Assembly: GCA_964426415.1 (NCBI GenBank)
Contig: CAYRQM010000013.1
Coordinates: 1-45,223, forward strand
Direction: 5' to 3'
DNA from: UBA3792 sp964426415
GTDB lineage: Bacteria; Bacillota; Clostridia; Christensenellales; CAG-138
Length of the DNA: 45,223 bases
Shown: positions 6,760 through 14,224 of the stretch, in pieces
Numbering within the stretch: position 1 is the first letter of the stretch
How the letters are laid out: each line of letters opens with the position of its first letter
Program-made: the position numbers and the translations under genes
The notes under the pieces: model-generated
The model's database searches: none
What the model was told of the DNA's origin: nothing
The model's input: the letters and a program-made list of their open reading frames with translations, nothing else

Positions 6760-7656
6760 CTAGAGCAGCGCCTTTGCGAACGCGTCCGCGTCGAAGCGCT
6801 GCAGGTCGTCGATGCCCTCGCCCACGCCGACAAAGCGCACGGGCACATGGAGCGTGTCGTGAATTTGCACGGTGACGCCGCCCTTGGCGGTGCCGTCCAG
6901 CTTGGTCAGCACCACGCCCGTCAGCTCGCAGACCTCTAAAAACGCTTGCGCCTGCGCCGTGGCGTTTTGTCCCGTGGTGGCATCCAGCACCAGCAGCACC
7001 TCGCAGGGGGTATCGGGCAGCTCTCGTGCAATGACGCGGCGAATCTTGTTCAGCTCGCTCATGAGATTCTTTTTGTTGTGCAGCCTGCCTGCCGTGTCGA
7101 TGAGCAGCAAATCACAGCCCTTGGCGCGATAGGATGCGATGGCGTCGAACACCACCGCCGCGGGGTCTGCGCCCTCTTGATGGCGCACCATGGGCACGCC
7201 TGCGCGGTTCGCCCATTCGCCGAGCTGCTCCGCCGCCGCCGCGCGGAACGTGTCCGCCGCCGCAATCAGCGGCTTTCTGCCCTGCGCCGCATACGCATGA
7301 GCAAGCTTGCCGATGGTGGTGGTCTTGCCCACGCCGTTGACGCCGACAATCAGCACGACGCACGCGCCCGCATCCGCCAGAAACGGCGTATCGTGCCGCA
7401 CCGCGTCCGCAAGAATCGCCGTCAGCGCGTCCTTTGCTTCGGCGCGGGTACCAAGCCGTGCTTCCTTCACTTGCTTTTTGAGCTGTGTCAGCAGCCGATC
7501 CGCCGTGTCCATGCCCATATCGGCAAGGATCATGGCTTCTTCTAATTCTTCATAAAATGCGTCGTTGATCTTTTCGCCGGAAAACAGGCCGGAAAACCAG
7601 TTGTTGGTCTTGCCAAGGCCGTCCTTCAGCTTTGCAAACCAAGATTTCTTTTCCAT
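6760..7656 (-). CDS. ftsY: Signal recognition particle receptor FtsY
   Basis: A 298-residue SRP receptor GTPase that docks the Ffh-ribosome complex at the membrane. It has the short Firmicutes N-terminus without a long acidic domain, an N-domain helical bundle up to about residue 90, and G motifs GVNGVGKTTT (about 105-114), DTAGRLHNKKNLM, TKLDGTAKGG and GVGEGIDDLQRFD. It is 27 bases downstream of smc, preserving the rnc-smc-ftsY order. No clear terminator was found between its stop and the repeat block. Confidence 0.97.
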   Translation of the reverse strand: MEKKSWFAKLKDGLGKTNNWFSGLFSGEKINDAFYEELEEAMILADMGMDTADRLLTQLKKQVKEARLGTRAEAKDALTAILADAVRHDTPFLADAGACVVLIVGVNGVGKTTTIGKLAHAYAAQGRKPLIAAADTFRAAAAEQLGEWANRAGVPMVRHQEGADPAAVVFDAIASYRAKGCDLLLIDTAGRLHNKKNLMSELNKIRRVIARELPDTPCEVLLVLDATTGQNATAQAQAFLEVCELTGVVLTKLDGTAKGGVTVQIHDTLHVPVRFVGVGEGIDDLQRFDADAFAKALL

Positions 7657-7683
7657 CTTTGCGCCTTTCTAAACCGTGGTACT

Positions 7684-10600
7684 TTATGCGGATTCTCCGA
7701 ATTTTGCCGAAACGATGCTGCTGACGCCCTTTTCCTCCATCGCCACGCCATAGAGGGTGTCGCACACTTCCATGCTGCCCTTGCGGTGCGTGATGAGGAT
7801 GAACTGCGTCTCGTTGGCGTACTGCTTGACGTAGTTTGCGAACTTGGCGACGTTTTCCTCGTCCAAGGAGGTTTCAATCTCGTCCAGCACGCAGAACGCG
7901 GGCGCCTTGAGCTGCAGCATGGCAAACAGCAGCGCAATCGCCGTCAATGCCCGTTCGCCGCCCGAAAGCAGCGACAAAAGCTGTAATTTCTTGCCCGGCG
8001 GCTGCGCGATGATGTCCACGTCGCAGTTGAGCACGTCGTTCTTGTCCTGCAGCCGCAGCTCGGCGTGCCCGCCGCCAAACAGCTGCTCGAACACGTTGGT
8101 AAAGTTTGCCTGCACCTTTTGGAATTCTTCCAAGAACACGCGTTCCATGGTGTGGGTCAGCTGCCCAATGAGCGTGTACAGATCGGTCTTTGCCTGCTCC
8201 AAATCGGTGTACTGGGCGGTGAGCGCGTCGAATCGTTCGGTGACGGTGCGATAGTCCTCGATGGCGGAGACGTTGACGTCGCCCAAGGCGCGGATCTCGG
8301 TTTTGAGCGCGGCGATGCGGGCGTTGGTCGTGCCGATGGGCACTTCGCGGCGCAGCGGCAGCGCGTTCTCATACGTCAAGGTGTATTCGTCCCAGATGTG
8401 GTCGGCAAGCTGCCGATTCTCCATTTCGATGCGGCTTTGCGCCATCTCCTGCTTGTGCTTGCGTTCGCCCAGCATGCGGTAGTTCTCGGCAAGCGCGTCC
8501 CGTTTGTGTCGGTACTGAATCAGCAAATCGTTGACCCGCGCCCGCTCCTGCTCCGTCTTTTGCTGCGCTTCCTTCGCCAGCTGCAGCGCGTCCTGCTCGC
8601 CCGAAATGCTTTGCTCCATCTCGGAAAGCCGTGCGTCCGCCTCTGAAACGGTGTGGGCAAGACGAAGCAGCGTTTCGTCGCAGCCGTCGCGCTTGGATGC
8701 GTTTTGCGTCCATTCCCGTGCAAGCCGCGCTTGCTCGGCGGCGCGCTGTTCGGCTTCTTTTTGGAGTGCCATGGCGCGCACCCGTTGATCGGTGAGCGCG
8801 GCTGCGCGTGCTTCTCTGTCCTGCTTTTGAGCTTGCAGCGCTTGCTGCGCCATGCGAATGTCCTCGCGCGACGCAAGGTTCTGCTGCTCGATGTCCGTCT
8901 GTACGGACTGCGATGCGTCCCGCCGCGCCGTGAGCGTCTGCATGGATTCGGAAAGATCGCCGCGTTCGTCCGCAAGCGCGGTGCAGCGTTCGTTGGCGTC
9001 GCGGATGTCCCGCGCAATGATTTCGCACTTCTCGTCCTGCTTGACCAAGGCAAGCTCGTCCGCATGGGTTTCGCCCACGAATGCGTCAATCTGCGTGTCC
9101 GCCAAAAGAATCTGCTTTTTGAGCGCTTCGACCTGTTCGGTCTTTTGCGTCAGAGCGGCTTCGGCTTTCTTGCGCTGGGCGCTGATTTCTTGGACTTCCC
9201 GTTCCCGTCCCAGCAGGCTGAAGCTTTGTTTTTTGAGACTGCCGCCCGTCATGGTGCCGCCCGTGGACAGGAAATCGCCGAGCAGCGTGGCGATGTGAAA
9301 TGCGTTTTTGCTGCGCTTGCGCAGTGCTACGGCGCTGTCCAAGTCGGCGACGACGACCGTGCGCGCCAAAAGGTATTCGGCGACCGTCTGCATGGCGGGC
9401 GCGTACTCGATGAGCTCGCTGGCAAGCCCCACCACGCCGTCGGCGGACAAGAGCTCGCGTTCCTTGGGGCTTAAGGGATTGGTGTGCAAAAAGGCAATCG
9501 GCAGCAGCGTCACGCGCCCCAAGTCGTGGCTGCGTGCGTATTCGATGACGGTTTTGGCGTCCTCCGCCGTCTCGGTGACCACGTTTTGCAGTGCGCCGCC
9601 CAGCGACATGCCGATGGCGGTTTCGTATTGCTGCGGGACGTGCAGCAGCTCCGCCACGGGCCCGACGATGCAGCGTTTTAAGCGCTCGTCCCGTTCCGCC
9701 GCCTGCAGCAGCCCGCGCACGCTGTTTTGAAAGCCCTCGTGAGAACGTACCATCTCCCGCAAAACGTGTTCGCGGGAAGAAAGTGCGCCGACGTTCTGTT
9801 CCGCCAAGCGCAGCTCTGCCTGCCGCGCCAAGTATTCGGTTTCCAATTCGATGCGGTTGTGCTGCGCCGCCTTGCGCGCCGCCGTATGGGCGTCCAACTG
9901 CGCCTGCACCGCGGCGCGTTCCGTTTGGGCGGTCTTTGCCTCAAGCAGCAGCGCATCGCGCTTTTGTGCCGCTTCTGATTCTTCGTCGTCCAAGGCGCCA
10001 AGCCGTTCCTTGAGCGATGCGGTCATGGTGTCGAAACGGGTCAGATCGCTCTTGGCGTCCGCCAAGCGATTCATCGCTTCCATCATGGCGGTCTTTTGTG
10101 CGTCCACCGCTTGCTCACGGGCGGCAATCTCGCCGTCCAGCGCATCCAACGCCGTTGCCGCCTCGGTGAGCTCGGCTTGCAGCGCTTGCCGCTTATCGTC
10201 GTTTGCGCCGCCGTCCTTGAGCGCGTTTTGCGCTTCGATCAGCGCGGCACATTGCGCGTCGAACGATGCGCGCTCGGCGGTGACCCGCGCAATTTCTTGT
10301 TTGGCGTGGGTGCGGCGCTCCACCAAAAGATTGCTCTCGCCCACATGGGCTTCGACGCCGGAAAGCATCTCAATCACGCGGTTTTGCTGTTCGGTCGCTT
10401 GGGCGTCCAGTGCGCGCACGTCGCCCTCCAGCTCGGTCGACTGCGACGTCAGCGTTTTGTCGTTGGCTTCATTAAGAGTCAGGTCGGATTCCAATTGCTG
10501 TATGGCGTCTTTCAACGCCGCAAGCCGTTCCTGCTGCCGATCGGTTTGATACAGGAACAGATTGACCTCTAAATCTTTGAGCTCTTCACGCAGCTGCAGG

Positions 10601-11244
10601 AAGGTGCGCGCCGCGGCGCTCTGTTGCTTTAGCGGCTCGATGCGCTCGCCCAGCTCTTTTAGCACGTCAGCGATGCGCTCCATGTTCTTTTCGGTGCCGT
10701 CCAGCTTGCGCTCCGCTTCTTCCTTGCGCACGCGATACCGCATCACGCCCGCCGCTTCTTCCAAAGCGGTGCGGCGGTCGTTGGATTTGTTGGAAAGGAT
10801 TTCGTCCACCTTGCCTTGGCTGATGATGGAATAACCATCTTTGCCGATGCCCGTGTCCCGAAACAGGTCTAACACGTCTTTGAGGCGGCAGTTGTGGCCG
10901 TTTAGACAGTATTCGCTTTCGCCCGAACGGAACATACGCCGCGTGACCGCCACCTCGTGATAGTCGGTGGGCAGCTTATGGTCGCTGTTGTCAAAGGTGA
11001 GCGTCACCTCGCACATCGACTGGGGACGGCGGGTTTGCGTGCCGTTGAAGATGACGTCTTCCATCTTGGCGCCGCGCAGCGCCTTTGCGCTCTGCTCGCC
11101 CAAGACCCACCGCACCGCGTCGGAAATATTGCTTTTTCCGCTTCCGTTCGGCCCAATGACGGCGGTTACGCCGGAACCGAACTGCAGCTCGGTCTTCTTG
11201 GCGAACGATTTGAAGCCTGCGATGTCCAATCGCGTCAGTCTCAT
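7684..11244 (-). CDS. smc: Chromosome partition protein SMC
   Basis: A 1186-residue condensin ATPase that organises and segregates the chromosome with ScpA and ScpB. The Walker A motif GPNGSGKSN is at about residues 31-39. A long coiled coil is followed by a hinge near 510-670 (region after SHEGFQNSVRGLLQAAE) containing glycine-rich turns. A second coiled coil leads to the C-terminal head with signature LLSGGERALTAIALLFAM and Walker B FCVLDEIETSLDEENV. Length matches bacterial SMC. It starts 9 bases after rnc, with AAGGGG before the ATG. Confidence 0.98.
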   Translation of the reverse strand: MRLTRLDIAGFKSFAKKTELQFGSGVTAVIGPNGSGKSNISDAVRWVLGEQSAKALRGAKMEDVIFNGTQTRRPQSMCEVTLTFDNSDHKLPTDYHEVAVTRRMFRSGESEYCLNGHNCRLKDVLDLFRDTGIGKDGYSIISQGKVDEILSNKSNDRRTALEEAAGVMRYRVRKEEAERKLDGTEKNMERIADVLKELGERIEPLKQQSAAARTFLQLREELKDLEVNLFLYQTDRQQERLAALKDAIQQLESDLTLNEANDKTLTSQSTELEGDVRALDAQATEQQNRVIEMLSGVEAHVGESNLLVERRTHAKQEIARVTAERASFDAQCAALIEAQNALKDGGANDDKRQALQAELTEAATALDALDGEIAAREQAVDAQKTAMMEAMNRLADAKSDLTRFDTMTASLKERLGALDDEESEAAQKRDALLLEAKTAQTERAAVQAQLDAHTAARKAAQHNRIELETEYLARQAELRLAEQNVGALSSREHVLREMVRSHEGFQNSVRGLLQAAERDERLKRCIVGPVAELLHVPQQYETAIGMSLGGALQNVVTETAEDAKTVIEYARSHDLGRVTLLPIAFLHTNPLSPKERELLSADGVVGLASELIEYAPAMQTVAEYLLARTVVVADLDSAVALRKRSKNAFHIATLLGDFLSTGGTMTGGSLKKQSFSLLGREREVQEISAQRKKAEAALTQKTEQVEALKKQILLADTQIDAFVGETHADELALVKQDEKCEIIARDIRDANERCTALADERGDLSESMQTLTARRDASQSVQTDIEQQNLASREDIRMAQQALQAQKQDREARAAALTDQRVRAMALQKEAEQRAAEQARLAREWTQNASKRDGCDETLLRLAHTVSEADARLSEMEQSISGEQDALQLAKEAQQKTEQERARVNDLLIQYRHKRDALAENYRMLGERKHKQEMAQSRIEMENRQLADHIWDEYTLTYENALPLRREVPIGTTNARIAALKTEIRALGDVNVSAIEDYRTVTERFDALTAQYTDLEQAKTDLYTLIGQLTHTMERVFLEEFQKVQANFTNVFEQLFGGGHAELRLQDKNDVLNCDVDIIAQPPGKKLQLLSLLSGGERALTAIALLFAMLQLKAPAFCVLDEIETSLDEENVAKFANYVKQYANETQFILITHRKGSMEVCDTLYGVAMEEKGVSSIVSAKFGESA

Positions 11245-11253
11245 AGATACCCC

Positions 11254-11949
11254 TTATTTCAGCTTGGACAGCGCTTCCTTGGCTGCCGCCTGTCCTGCGC
11301 TCTGCTTGGAATTGCCCGTACCCGTGCCAAGAACTTGGTCTTCTAAATAGACCTGCATGGTGAAGGTCTTTTTGTGGTCGGGGCCTTCTTCCCCGATGAG
11401 CCGATACTGCACCTGCTTGCCGTGGTCGCGGGCGTGGATGCACTCCTGCAAGCGCGTTTTGTAGTCCTTTTCAAGACCTGTGCTTTGCGTTTTTCCGAGC
11501 AAGGGCAGCACAAAGGTGTGGATGAAGCTGCGGGCAGGCTCCAGCCCGCCGTCCAGATAGATGGCGCAGATGACCGCTTCGAATGCATCGGACAGGATGG
11601 ACGGCTTTTCTCTGCCGCCGCCCGCGTCCTCGCCGTGCCCCAGCAGCAGGTATGTGCCCAAGTCAATCTGCTTTGCCGCCTCGAACAGGGCGGATTCGCA
11701 CACGATGCCGGCGCGGTTTCGCGTCATTTGTCCCTCCTGCATATGGGGAAAGCGGTGAAACAGCTCGTCGGATACGCACAGCTCCAAAACCGCGTCGCCC
11801 AAAAACTCCATGCGCTCGTTGTCGATGGGGTCCTTGTGGTCGTTCGGAACGTAGGAGGCGTGCATCAGCGCACGCGAAAGCAGGGATGTGTCAGAAAAGG
11901 TGTAGTGCATATTTGCTTCCAAGGAAGCAAGGTGTTGTTTTGTCAGCAT
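11254..11949 (-). CDS. rnc: Ribonuclease III
   Basis: A 231-residue endonuclease for double-stranded RNA that processes rRNA and regulates mRNAs. The catalytic signature NERMEFLGDAVLEL is at about 43-56. The second acidic residue is in DAFEAVICAIYLDGG near 118-132. The C-terminal double-stranded RNA-binding domain (DYKTRLQE...AAAKEALSKL) is complete. The start at 11949 is preferred to an in-frame codon at 12009 because AAAGGA precedes it, and the extension would run through the leader hairpin. The order acpP-rnc-smc is conserved in Firmicutes. Confidence 0.97.
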   Translation of the reverse strand: MLTKQHLASLEANMHYTFSDTSLLSRALMHASYVPNDHKDPIDNERMEFLGDAVLELCVSDELFHRFPHMQEGQMTRNRAGIVCESALFEAAKQIDLGTYLLLGHGEDAGGGREKPSILSDAFEAVICAIYLDGGLEPARSFIHTFVLPLLGKTQSTGLEKDYKTRLQECIHARDHGKQVQYRLIGEEGPDHKKTFTMQVYLEDQVLGTGTGNSKQSAGQAAAKEALSKLK

Positions 11950-11967
11950 GAAGGATCCTTTCCCATA

Positions 11968-12006
11968 CCGTTTCCAAACCGATTGCCCCAATCCGTTTGG
12001 AAACCG
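11968..12006 (-). promoter_or_regulatory. Long hairpin in the rnc 5' leader, candidate RNase III site
   Basis: A 10-bp perfect stem (11970-11979 with 11995-12004) continues past one mismatch into 5 more pairs (11981-11985 with 11989-11993), closing a 3-base loop. One more pair lies outside a second mismatch. The total is about 16 pairs, located 19 bases before the rnc ATG. Its length and place suggest a double-stranded RNA target controlling rnc expression; this role is inference. Confidence 0.55.
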
Positions 12007-12022
12007 CATGTATATATATCAA

Positions 12023-12046
12023 GACCCGCACCGATGGATGCGGGTC
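12023..12046 (-). terminator. Hairpin downstream of acpP, weak terminator or processing site
   Basis: GACCCGCA (12023-12030) and TGCGGGTC (12039-12046) pair perfectly around 8 bases. On the minus strand the stem is followed by TTGATATATATA, not a proper T tract. It may cause partial termination between acpP and rnc, or protect the acpP mRNA end. Confidence 0.45.
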
Positions 12047-12070
12047 GCTTGCCAAATCGTGCCCTTCCGC

Positions 12071-12292
12071 TTACTTTTGGAGGTAGCGAAGGATGTCACC
12101 GACGGTCTGCACCTTGGGCAGCTCCTCGTCGGGAATCTCGGCGTCGAACTCCTGCTCCAAATCCATGACGAGCTCTACGATGTCCAGAGAGTCGGCATGC
12201 AAGTCCTCAATGAGATTGCTCTCGCGGGTGATGGTCTCAGGATCGATGTCCAGTTGCTTTGCGATGATGTCGCGGATTTTTTCGAATTCCAT
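12071..12292 (-). CDS. acpP: Acyl carrier protein
   Basis: A 73-residue carrier of growing fatty acyl chains. The phosphopantetheine attachment serine is in DLHADSLDIVELVM. The start at 12292 has AAGGAG ahead and gives normal ACP length; an in-frame upstream extension to 12361 is not supported. It lies 65 bases after plsX. The fabD and fabG genes that separate plsX from acpP in Bacillus are not here. Confidence 0.97.
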   Translation of the reverse strand: MEFEKIRDIIAKQLDIDPETITRESNLIEDLHADSLDIVELVMDLEQEFDAEIPDEELPKVQTVGDILRYLQK

Positions 12293-12357
12293 TGCGTTTC
12301 TCCTTATCAAGTGGCGTATCACTACGGTACGCATTTTATCCGATTGTGGGGCGTTTG

Positions 12358-13371
12358 TCAATCCTCAATGTTGGTTTCTGCAATCACTTGGCCAATTTTT
12401 GCCACTACACCGCCCTCCGTCAGCCGATATGCTTGCCGAATGGCGTTATAAAACGCGTGTGCGTTCGAACTGCCGTGCGCTTTGATGACGCCGCCGTTGA
12501 CGCCCAACAGCGGTGCGCCGCCGTATTCGGTGTAGTCCATGCGCTTTTTGAGTCCTGCGAATGCCGGCTTTGCCATCAGCCCGCCCAGCTTCCCGCGAAG
12601 CGAACCCATCAACCCCTCTTTGAGCATATCGGTGATGGACTTTGCGACGCCCTCCGCCGTCTTGAGCAGCACGTTGCCGTCGAACCCGTCGCATACGATG
12701 ACGTCGCACGCGCCGCGCATCAGCTCTCTTGCCTCTACGTTGCCCACGAAATGCAGATCCATGCCCTGCAGCCTCGCATACGCCTCCTTGGTGAGCAGAT
12801 TGCCCTTTTCTGCTTCGGCGCCGTTGTTGAGCAGCCCAATGCGCGGGTTTTCAACCCGCTGGACGATGGACAGATAAGCGCCGCCCATCAGCGCGAACTG
12901 CTGCAGATAGCCCGGCTTGCAGTCGGTGTTGGCGCCGCAGTCGCAAATCAGCACGCAGCCGCCGTCGCAGGCAGGCAGCAGCGCCGCCAGCGCGGGACGC
13001 TTGACGCCCTTTTGCCGCCGAATGATGAGCGTGGCGCCCGCAAGCAGCGCGCCCGAATTGCCCGCGGACACGATACAGTCCGCCGCGCCCTCTTTGACCG
13101 ATTGCAGTGCGCGCACCATGCTTGCGTCCTTCTTGGTGCGAATCGCCTCGGTGGGATGCTCGTCAAACCCGATGATTTCGGTGGTAAAAACCGTTTCGAT
13201 GCGGGTTTTGTACGCCTGCTGCTCGTTCACATAGTGGGAAAGGATGGCTTCCTCGCCAAAGAGAACCAGCGTGGCGTCGCCATATTCCGCCTGCTGCAAA
13301 AATGCGGTGCAGCCGTCCAATACGGCTTGCGGCGCGTGGTCGCCGCCCATGACGTCGATTGCAAATTTCAT
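12358..13371 (-). CDS. plsX: Phosphate acyltransferase PlsX
   Basis: A 337-residue peripheral membrane enzyme converting acyl-ACP to acyl-phosphate, the first committed step of phospholipid synthesis in Gram-positive bacteria. The family opening MKFAIDVMGGDHAPQAVLDG is exact, and ASMVRAL, SAGNSGALLAGA and CDGFDGNVLLKTAEG are recognisable conserved blocks. ATG 13371 has GGGAG before it. A promoter lies at 13399-13427, directly after the rpmF terminator, so plsX starts a transcript with acpP and probably rnc-smc-ftsY. Confidence 0.97.
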   Translation of the reverse strand: MKFAIDVMGGDHAPQAVLDGCTAFLQQAEYGDATLVLFGEEAILSHYVNEQQAYKTRIETVFTTEIIGFDEHPTEAIRTKKDASMVRALQSVKEGAADCIVSAGNSGALLAGATLIIRRQKGVKRPALAALLPACDGGCVLICDCGANTDCKPGYLQQFALMGGAYLSIVQRVENPRIGLLNNGAEAEKGNLLTKEAYARLQGMDLHFVGNVEARELMRGACDVIVCDGFDGNVLLKTAEGVAKSITDMLKEGLMGSLRGKLGGLMAKPAFAGLKKRMDYTEYGGAPLLGVNGGVIKAHGSSNAHAFYNAIRQAYRLTEGGVVAKIGQVIAETNIED

Positions 13372-13398
13372 AGGGTCTCCCTCTGCTCTGTTTGCTTT

Positions 13399-13427
13399 AT
13401 TATAGTACAAGCCCGCCCGCCGCGCAA
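13399..13427 (-). promoter_or_regulatory. Sigma-A-type promoter for plsX
   Basis: A perfect TATAAT (13399-13404) lies 17 bases from TTGCGC (13422-13427, weak -35). It sits between the rpmF terminator and the plsX ribosome binding site. Confidence 0.75.
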
Positions 13428-13430
13428 CAG

Positions 13431-13459
13431 AAAAAGGCTTCTGTCCGAAGAAAGAAGCC
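13431..13459 (-). terminator. Intrinsic terminator after rpmF
   Basis: GGCTTCT (13436-13442) and AGAAGCC (13453-13459) form a 7-bp stem followed on the minus strand by TTTTT (13431-13435). It closes the long M16-to-rpmF cluster. Confidence 0.85.
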
Positions 13460-13488
13460 CTTTCAAACTTTGTCGGCGAATCACGGAC

Positions 13489-13677
13489 TTATGCGTCCTT
13501 CTCCATCTTGACGACTTCTACGCCATCATAATAGCCGCACTTCTTGCAAACCGTGTGCTGCGCCTTCAGCTCGTGGCACTTGGGGCACTCGACCAGATTG
13601 GGCGCTTCCAGTTTGAAGTTGCTCGCTCTGCGGGAGTCTCTTCTCGCCTTCGATGTTTTTCTTTTCGGTACTGCCAT
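13489..13677 (-). CDS. rpmF: 50S ribosomal protein L32 (zinc-ribbon form)
   Basis: A 62-residue L32 starting MAVPKRKTSKARRDSRRASNF. The two cysteine pairs (CPKC and CKKC) are intact, so this is the zinc-binding type. It follows DUF177 by 2 bases, the very common yceD-rpmF pairing, and is followed by a terminator. An AGGAGG-like site precedes its ATG. Confidence 0.97.
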   Translation of the reverse strand: MAVPKRKTSKARRDSRRASNFKLEAPNLVECPKCHELKAQHTVCKKCGYYDGVEVVKMEKDA

Positions 13678-13679
13678 GA

Positions 13680-14216
13680 TTACACCTCCTTATTCTCGTT
13701 CAATAGTTGCTGCAATGCACCGAATGGCCCATCACAGGATTCATTTCGGCAATTACATGTGGTTTGGTTCAAATTGGTGCCGCATACGGGGCAAAGACCT
13801 TTGCAATCGGGCTTGCACACGCTCACAGGGGGCAATGCAAGGAACAGATTGTCGTAGAACGCCTTGTCCAGCACGATGCGTTCGCCCTCGTACGGATACG
13901 CCTCGTCGTCCTCGTCGGTTCGGAGAACCGCACGGACGAATCGTTCCGAAAAGGAGAACCGCAGCGTCTCGCAAAACGGCTCGCAACACCGTGCGCAAAC
14001 GGCTTGGTACGAAACAACCGCTTCACCCGTCACCGTAAACGCTTTGCCGTCGAACACGAATGTGCCTTCGACATGGGCGTCGCCCGAGAACACAACGGCG
14101 TGACCCGCATACTCCTGTGGCTCCAACGTGCCATCCCACACATAGGGGAACGGCTCGCCTGCACGCCGCAGCGCTTCATATACCGAGAATTCCATGTGAT
14201 CCCTCAATTCAACCAT
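13680..14216 (-). CDS. DUF177 (YceD-like) protein, predicted rRNA-related
   Basis: About 178 residues. DUF177 proteins are encoded next to rpmF across bacteria; plant and E. coli relatives affect 23S rRNA accumulation or processing. A CARCCEPF pair lies mid-protein, and the C-terminal CKPDCKGLCPVCGTNLN..CNC cluster is diagnostic for Firmicutes members and probably binds metal. Two starts are possible. ATG 14216 (MVELRDHME) has AGGAAAGG somewhat far upstream. ATG 14195 (MEFSVYEAL) has GAGGG at better spacing and would give 171 residues. Family membership is secure; the start is not. Confidence 0.9.
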   Translation of the reverse strand: MVELRDHMEFSVYEALRRAGEPFPYVWDGTLEPQEYAGHAVVFSGDAHVEGTFVFDGKAFTVTGEAVVSYQAVCARCCEPFCETLRFSFSERFVRAVLRTDEDDEAYPYEGERIVLDKAFYDNLFLALPPVSVCKPDCKGLCPVCGTNLNQTTCNCRNESCDGPFGALQQLLNENKEV

Positions 14217-14224
14217 CAGTCATT

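Noticed and set aside
11950..12009. 20-residue N-terminal extension of RNase III
   Set aside because: It would be translated through the leader hairpin, lacks a ribosome binding site and is not found in the family.
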